A stretch of DNA of 12,583 nucleotides from Brachionus koreanus (Eukaryota; Rotifera; Eurotatoria; Ploima; Brachionidae), in contig PJRA01000485.1 of the NCBI GenBank assembly GCA_016987375.1, positions 335,448 to 348,030 on the forward strand, in the 5' to 3' direction. Each line of letters opens with the position of its first letter. Positions within the stretch are counted from its first letter, which is position 1. The position numbers and the translations under genes are program-made. Positions 9,401 through 12,583 of the stretch are shown here, piece by piece. The notes beneath the pieces were generated by a model that worked only from the letters and a program-made list of their open reading frames with translations, did no database searches and was not told the DNA's origin.

Positions 9401-10888
9401 CTTTTGTATTCATTAGTTATATGAATTGGAATACTATTAACTTTTTTGAGTTGGTCAACTTCGGGCCCCTATTACCCAAAGAGGACTTGGATGATATCTA
9501 GATGAATCTAGATGATATCGAAAAATTGATTGACAAATTTGTTTATAGAGAAAACTGACTAAATCCATTTAAACAGCCAAAACTCTTCTCATCTTTTTTC
9601 CACTTTTTTTTCAATTAAATTCCAGATAAATTTATTAATACCTATCGAGAGACCTAAGTATTCTATATTTTGATTCTGCGGCATCTTAAAACCATTAATG
9701 ATAAAGCTATTATAGTTTTTTGAAAGTTAATCGCAGCCGATTTATTCGGATTAAAATCTATTTTCCAGCTTTGAGCCAACTTTAAACATATGTCCAGGAG
9801 TAATTGACAATGTCGAGATGTAGTTGCTTGTATTACAATATCATCACAACAACTTATTGTAGATAAATTCATTTCATTTATGGATGCGCCAAGTTTTAGG
9901 TCAATAAATTCATTTAGGAGGTCATGTATAAATAAGTAGAACACCTCGTTATTTAATCTAATGAAAAAAAAATAAAATAAATGTATTTTAAATTTTTTTT
10001 CAAAAAAATTTTTCATGCCTTTTACTTTTAGAGCAACTTTTATTTATACTGTAAAGAATAAAAATTTTATTTTTTCTTGTTTATAAAGAGTATCTCAATC
10101 AAAAGTATTTTGTGTCCCAAACGAACACATTAAGCCATAGCATAACAACTCCTGCATTGTCCACTTCAATTTCAACAACAGCAACAACAAACAGCTATTC
10201 GACTTCGTCAAGGTCATTTTGTGGCTCGGCCATTAATCCAAAACAAACTTCATTGGAAGAAGACACAATTAAGAAATTTAAACAGCTTAAAATGTCCTCT
10301 TTGGCGTCCAGTTCACTGCAAATGATGTACAAGAAAAAAAGCTCGACCACAATAAATCAGCATAACGAGACCAAAGTTAAAAAAAACCGCAGTCGAAGTC
10401 ATAGCCGAAGCAAATACTCGTCGTACTTGGTCTCGGCAGCTAGTGCCATTCGGACGGCTATGAAAACTTCGCCGTCCAGTGCAAAAACACTATTGAACTC
10501 AATATCAACGCAAACAAGTGAAGTAGCAGATGGTTACATAATGAACAGTAATATATTGACTTCAAGTAATTCAATGTCTAATTTTATAGATGGACGGCCG
10601 ATTAAGACATCGTTGCCGTCCAGGTCCGATTTTTTCATTTGGTATTCGTCCGCGCGTGGCTTTGTGTCTCATAGGGATGTGGACGGTTCACCGTTTATAA
10701 AGTGTCTTGTTACTGTGTTTAGTAGATGTGCCTATGAACTAGAGCTTATTGAAATGGTGCGCAAAGTCAATCTATTGATGCAACAGTATGAAAAAAAGCA
10801 TTTCGATGAGCGCAATGCTGTAGCTAGCTATTTCATGGTGCCAGTAGCTGAATTTCATCTAACTAAACGACTGTATTTTAATCCCTAA
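5384..10888 (+). CDS. CARD-containing initiator-type caspase, three coding exons (655 aa)
   Basis: Joined exons 5384-6469, 6529-6610 and 10089-10888 give a continuous 655-residue frame. Order of parts: N-terminal CARD-like domain (about residues 4-92; REHKKKLTINRRVIVNHL opens it); Ser-rich linker (93-260); p20 large subunit (about 261-389) with the P1-binding Arg286 in RRYGTD, catalytic His346 in LSHG and Cys387 in QACRG; a roughly 170-residue Ser/Thr-rich linker with a basic RSRSHSRSK stretch (about 390-561); and the p10 small subunit (562-655) ending in TKRLYFNP. By family knowledge, CARD caspases (caspase-9, caspase-2, Dronc) are recruited by adaptor complexes such as the apoptosome, dimerise, and cut after Asp. 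Asp537 (VAD-G) and Asp557 (FID-G) are candidate self-cleavage sites. Oddities: the long linker, an optional acceptor, and altered p10 pocket residues. Start chosen because TGA lies just upstream in frame. Confidence 0.88.
6470..6528 (+). other. Caspase intron 1 (59 bp)
   Basis: Donor GTGGGC and acceptor ...TTTTTTAG, with an almost uninterrupted T tract before the acceptor. Phase 0. Splicing joins YENRIN to MDKDILNMF and restores normal p20 spacing between SHG and QACRG. The donor is weak, and retention would add six residues then stop, giving a protein with the CARD and active-site His but no catalytic Cys. Confidence 0.85.
6529..6610 (+). CDS. Caspase coding exon 2: catalytic cysteine exon
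   Basis: Eighty-two bases encoding residues 363-389 plus the first base of codon 390. It reads MDKDILNMFDDVLVGKPK, then LFIFQACRG; GKPKLF..QACRG is the canonical end of the caspase large subunit, and Cys387 is the nucleophile. It ends G|GTGAGC, a strong donor, in phase 1. Confidence 0.93.
6611..6877. other. Start of intron 2, no recognised element
   Basis: AT-rich, with no frame or repeat I can assign. The missing left end of the partial hAT-type MITE should lie here if that copy were complete. I looked for a CAGA..TTGT..CAAAAGTC terminus and did not find one. Confidence 0.4.
6878..7003 (-). mobile_element. Partial copy of the hAT-type MITE
   Basis: The right edge reads TTAACTTTATGACTTTTGAA then CAAATCTG. 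This matches the reverse complement of the left end of the MITE at 654-952, with one difference over about 28 bases. Further in, TTCTTGGATGCCAAAA (6883-6898) matches the TTCTTGGATACCAAAA core of that MITE with one change. The left end is missing. The right end abuts the mariner relic exactly at GTTGCTTC (7004-7011), which would be one half of the 8-bp target duplication. The other half is not visible. Confidence 0.6.
7004..7701 (-). pseudogene. Decayed Tc1/mariner transposase, antisense in intron 2
   Basis: Reading the minus strand from ATG at 7701, the frame gives MLTGAERLALEKRVKINQIF, then a helix-turn-helix region with one stop. It then jumps past a deletion to VILDEEKYFCSDELSGNAGY (starting about 7427), shifts frame, continues as CLEKRLVLFIEKYH and YLYWSDLASCH (about 7147-7235), and after another gap ends DRDFWGIL...YEGGWEAT at the MITE junction. 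DEEKYF and WSDLASCH are the surroundings of the first two catalytic acids of Tc1/mariner DDE transposases, and DFWG those of the third. At least two frameshifts, in-frame stops and two or more internal deletions rule out activity. Terminal inverted repeats are not recognised. Confidence 0.8.
7702..8360. other. Intronic stretch between mariner and LINE relics
   Basis: Mostly AT-rich with no assignment. A minus-strand frame with a true ATG (7977 down to 7765, 70 codons, starting MTKSRNGEKTYEYPNLIKIN) has a slightly more protein-like composition than random AT-rich frames but shows no motif I know. It may be another transposon scrap. A short direct repeat, CATTAAAGTTCATTAAAG, lies at about 8159-8176. 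Confidence 0.35.
8361..8640 (-). pseudogene. LINE reverse transcriptase fragment (INDLP / DDTT type), antisense in intron 2
   Basis: On the minus strand, LLYKLIDYGFDNSTLDLLS (from about 8632) corresponds to the region before motif B of non-LTR reverse transcriptases. GVSFGSTALFLLS (about 8516-8554) recalls the GVPQGS.LGPLLF motif, and VNDLPF recalls INDLP. In a third frame comes MLDDTTINPINDKDLESALI (about 8424-8483), which fits the catalytic (F)ADDTT motif C with Ala replaced by Leu. Two or more frameshifts and stops separate these pieces. The INDLP...DDTT pattern is common in jockey/CR1-like LINEs, but I do not assign a clade. No 3' tail or target duplication was found. Confidence 0.65.
8641..9519. 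other. Intronic stretch between the two LINE relics
   Basis: No host gene seen. Around 8826-8895 the sequence shares short words with the inner MITE at 4115-4442: TTAAAAAATTCTTATAACTT here against TTAAAAAATTTTATAACTTT there, and GCAGAGATTTTGCA here (8882-8895) against TGCAAAATCTCTGC in the MITE. It may be a diverged relative. Near 9421-9501 a short + frame (NFFELVNFGPLLPKEDLDDI) is followed by TAG, with a GATGATATC word repeated at 9490-9498 and 9511-9519. Confidence 0.35.
9520..9960 (-). pseudogene. LINE reverse transcriptase fragment (CCDD type), antisense in intron 2
   Basis: The minus strand reads VFYLFIHDLLNEFIDLKLGA, then ISCCDDIVIQ and CQLLLDICLKLAQSWKIDFN with NPNKS after it. In non-LTR reverse transcriptases, motif C is YADDI or FADDI, followed by a 'LLD.C......W...FN..KS' stretch. 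Both are present, with the usual YA changed to CC before the catalytic DD (about 9840-9851). After a frameshift near 9715-9725 the homology resumes as FIINGFKMPQNQNIEYLGLS (about 9648-9707), the segment ending in YLGL in such elements, and then more weakly as EKKWKKDEKSF. The minus frame stays open to 10016, but the part above about 9960 is A/T-run translation. It is clearly a different element from the relic at 8361-8640. Confidence 0.7.
10089..10888 (+). CDS. Caspase coding exon 3: long linker and p10 subunit
   Basis: Residues 390-655, stop TAA 10886-10888. The first 167 codons encode a low-complexity Ser/Thr/Asn/Lys-rich segment with RSRSHSRSK (about residues 490-498), which could act as a nuclear-import or RNA-binding-like basic patch. 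They contain no stop, which would be unlikely in non-coding DNA this AT-rich. The p10 part starts near LPSRSDFFIWYSSARGF. In the family, the Trp-Arg of 'SWR' and the Trp of 'GSWF' line the substrate pocket. Here they read SHR (Arg585 kept, Trp replaced by His) and GSPF (Trp replaced by Pro). The C-terminal KRLYFNP matches the family's KELYF ending. Confidence 0.88.
10588..10589 (+). promoter_or_regulatory. Possible alternative 3' splice site inside caspase exon 3
   Basis: TCTAATTTTATAG|AT provides an acceptor with a CTAAT branch-like word just upstream. Joined to the exon 2 donor, G+AT makes GAT (Asp557) and the frame continues GGA CGG CCG as in the long form. The result would be QACRG-DGRPIKTSLPSRSDFF, a 488-residue protein with ordinary p20-p10 spacing. 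Inferred from phase and sequence only. Confidence 0.4.
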
Positions 10889-10892
10889 GTTA

Positions 10893-10898
10893 AATAAA
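10893..10898 (+). terminator. Polyadenylation signal of the caspase gene
   Basis: AATAAA begins five bases after the stop codon, and a T-rich stretch with TGTATTG follows at about 10903-10930. This implies a very short 3' UTR of some 20-35 bases. Further AATAAA-like words occur downstream by chance in this AT-rich DNA, so a longer form is possible. Confidence 0.5.
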
Positions 10899-11282
10899 AC
10901 AATGTATTGCCGCATCTTCTTTTATTTTTGACTTGCATTCATTTTTTTATCATTCAATTTTTTTTTATTTTTTTTTTATTTATGAATATTCACTCAATTA
11001 ATAAGATTATTTATGTAAAAAATAATTTTTTTCTTAATAAATTTTTTTATTAATAGAATTTTAAAATTATTATTTATTTTTTGTAAATAGTTATAGTTTA
11101 GTAAAACAAACGAATAAACATAAAAAGTGATTGAATAATTATGTGAAAAATTTTTTATTTCTTTAGATAATTGAGACAACAAAATCGAATCGATTTTTAT
11201 GACCAAAGTTAATTCTGAGATGGAATTTTTTTCAAGCAAGTATACAAAAGCAACATCTAATTCACGCTATGAATAAATTGTG
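10899..11282. other. Downstream flank of the caspase gene, no gene seen
   Basis: Very AT-rich. A minus-strand frame at 10994-11239 lacks an ATG start and consists mainly of I, N, K and L, so I do not regard it as a gene. Confidence 0.5.
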
Positions 11283-11441
11283 ATGATCAAAAAATGCGAG
11301 TTCTTAATCCGTTTTGATTTTGAAATGGTAGAAAATGCCATAGATGAGAAGACGTTATCAACTTTTTCGAAAGAAACAATGCGAAATTGTTGGCGTAAAA
11401 CACAGATCACACACAACCGAACTAATGCTTCTTCAGAATAA
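11283..11441 (+). pseudogene. Possible pogo-like transposase C-terminal fragment
   Basis: A 52-codon frame from ATG 11283 to TAA 11439-11441, visibly less AT-rich than its surroundings. It contains FEMVENAIDEKTLSTFSKET followed by MRNCWRKTQI. In pogo/Tigger (CENP-B/Jerky-like) transposases the catalytic domain is followed by 'AW..V...TIRNCWRKAG(I/F)', and the fit to ETMRNCWRKTQI is the reason for the call. No catalytic residues are present. The match is short and made by eye, so it could be chance. Confidence 0.35.
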
Positions 11442-11570
11442 AAATTTTTAAAAAAAAATATAAAAAAAATTCACAGTAAAGTTTAGATAAAATACCCCTA
11501 ACCCCATGAATATAATAAAAATATTTTATTGAGAAAGATTTTTCAAACATCAAAAAGTTTTAAAAGACAC
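11442..11570. other. Spacer between transposon fragments
   Basis: AT-rich with no coding signal. No terminal repeat or target duplication is recognised between the two neighbouring fragments. Confidence 0.4.
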
Positions 11571-11740
11571 AAGAGACCTCATTTAAATGCTTATCAAGAG
11601 AAGGCCAATAATGTTTTTAAATGCTTTTAAAATATAGCAGATATGAATTTATAATTGATGATGAATCTTATTTCACTCTTGGTAACACTGGGCTATCAAA
11701 GAATTATATATTTTATAGCAGTAACGTAAGCAAGACGAGA
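11571..11740 (+). pseudogene. Tc1/mariner transposase fragment with IDDESYF motif
   Basis: One frame gives KRPHLNAYQEKANNVFKCF (11571-11627) and, after a stop, a second frame gives RYEFIIDDESYFTLGNTGLS (11639-11698), continuing KNYIFYSSNVSKTR to TAA 11741-11743. (I/V)DDE.YF is the block around the first catalytic Asp of Tc1/mariner transposases. It is usually preceded by a 'RP....Q...A' segment and followed by 'GN..FYSS'-like residues, both seen here. It resembles but is not the same element as the relic at 7004-7701 (LDEEKYFCSDE). The fragment stops where the LINE begins. Confidence 0.65.
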
Positions 11741-11759
11741 TAAACGAAATTATATAAAC

Positions 11760-12583
11760 CAGTGTGCCAGCGAAGCAGAAAAACCCAGCTCAAAGGGAGA
11801 CCTACATATGCTTCACAAGATCACTAATGCAATATATGGTACCTTACAGAGAAGAACAAATTTAGTGAAAGACAAAGAAGATCGTGTCTTAACAACTGAA
11901 AGAGAGCAAGGCCAGAAATGGTTTGAGCTCTTTAAATAGGTTCTAAATAGACCAGAACCCAAAGAGCATTTACAACCAGAACCATCTAGCACTGACCTCG
12001 ATATTGACACTGAAGTTCCAAGCCAAAAAGAAATAGAAACTGCTATAAAGGCTCTAAAAAATAGGAAAGCCCCCGGTTTAGGTAATTGGAGAGGAATAAC
12101 ACTGCTACCAATAGCAAGCAAGGCGTTCTGCAGCATAATTCTGGAAAGAATCAGAAACTTTTTGGATGCTACACTCAGAGAAGAACAAACAGGATTTAGA
12201 CGAAGGAGGGGATGCATAGACCAGATATTTGCACTTAGGAACATCATAGAGCAAAGTATCGAATGGAACAGCCCGTTGTACCTTAACTTCGTTGACTTCA
12301 AAAAAGCCTTTGACAGCATACAGAGAGAAACCTTTTGGGCCATACTTAGATTATATGGCTTACTACAAAAAATAGTTAACTTGATAAAACTCTTCTACGA
12401 GAAATTCGAGTGTAGCGTGATTCTTCAAAAAGGACAGACTGACAGTATCAAAGTTTGTACAAGAGTCAGGCAAGGATGCGTTCTCTCTCCAACACTATTT
12501 CTAATAGTAATTGATTATGTAATTAAGAAAAAAACTGTCAGTACCAGGGGTATACAATGGGGGTTAACAACCAAGCTTGAAGA
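11760..12583 (+). pseudogene. 5'-truncated LINE reverse transcriptase, runs off the window
   Basis: The + strand frame reads KGDLHMLHKITNAIYGTLQR, then EQGQKWFELFK, a TAG at 11937-11939, VLNRP, and KALKNRKAPGLG joined to NWRGITLLPIASKAFCSIIL. It continues through TGFRRRRGCIDQIFALRNII, the motif A block NFVDFKKAFDS and the motif B block RQGCVLSPTLF, and is open to the last base. These are consecutive blocks of non-LTR reverse transcriptases. The upstream endonuclease is absent, as in typical 5' truncation. Normally a few dozen residues, including the 'WK...I..+PK.GD' part, separate KAPG from NWRGI. They are missing here (junction about 12078-12086) without loss of frame. Motif C (.ADD) would lie beyond 12583. 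Clade not assigned. Confidence 0.85.

Larger units (their letters stand above)
6611..10088 (+). other. Caspase intron 2 (3478 bp), filled with transposon relics
   Basis: Donor GTGAGC at 6611; acceptor ...TTCTTGTTTATAAAG ending at 10088. Phase 1 on both sides: the G ending exon 2 plus AG at 10089-10090 gives Glu390, and TAT CTC AAT then runs in frame into the p10 exon. The intron holds a partial hAT-type MITE, a decayed mariner and two LINE fragments. The three coding relics all lie on the minus strand. A second acceptor at 10588-10589 is also in phase. Confidence 0.8.

Noticed and set aside
11813..12343. 176-codon minus-strand frame
   Set aside because: It is the antisense shadow of the LINE reverse transcriptase, whose conserved blocks are on the + strand.
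1..12583. CRISPR arrays, tRNA or rRNA genes, bacterial-type operons
   Set aside because: No regularly spaced repeats and no tRNA or rRNA motifs are seen. Introns, the CARD caspase and LINEs show animal nuclear DNA.

Overview
The window is animal nuclear DNA. It is very AT-rich, with long A/T runs, spliceosomal introns, LINE and DNA-transposon relics, and one recognisable host gene: a CARD-bearing initiator-type caspase, a family confined to metazoans. The phylum cannot be fixed from sequence alone. A 59-bp intron and a compact AT-rich style would suit a small invertebrate genome, but that is inference.

Layout. Bases 1-117 hold the end of an open frame that looks like the C-terminal tail of a Tc1/mariner transposase. 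Bases 118-645 show nothing. Bases 654-952 are a complete hAT-type MITE with an exact 8-bp target duplication. Bases 961-3135 are AT-rich and unassigned, with a (CT)n microsatellite near 1911. Bases 3136-5035 are a long-terminal-inverted-repeat (foldback-like) element: its 153-bp arms differ at only two positions, and a second, almost fully palindromic MITE (4115-4442, flanked by CATTG) is nested inside it. This composite ends about 350 bp upstream of the caspase start codon.

The caspase gene occupies 5384-10888 in three coding exons (5384-6469, 6529-6610, 10089-10888), with introns of 59 bp and 3478 bp. The joined frame is 655 residues: CARD, Ser-rich linker, p20 with catalytic His346 and Cys387 (QACRG), an unusually long (about 170 residues) Ser/Thr/basic inter-subunit linker, and p10. 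A second in-frame 3' splice site at 10588/10589 would remove almost exactly the long linker. This suggests two isoforms, one with conventional caspase spacing.

Intron 2 is a graveyard of mobile elements. It holds a partial copy of the hAT-type MITE (6878-7003) joined directly to a decayed Tc1/mariner transposase (7004-7701), then pieces of two LINE reverse transcriptases (about 8361-8640 and 9520-9960). All three coding relics lie antisense to the host gene. Downstream of the caspase the right end is a further mosaic on the + strand: a possible pogo-like transposase tail (11283-11441), a mariner fragment with an IDDESYF motif (11571-11740), and a 5'-truncated LINE reverse transcriptase with a stop codon and an internal deletion that runs off the window (11760-12583).

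The strongest leads are the caspase's optional linker exon segment, its altered substrate-pocket residues, and the nested palindromic elements just upstream of it.
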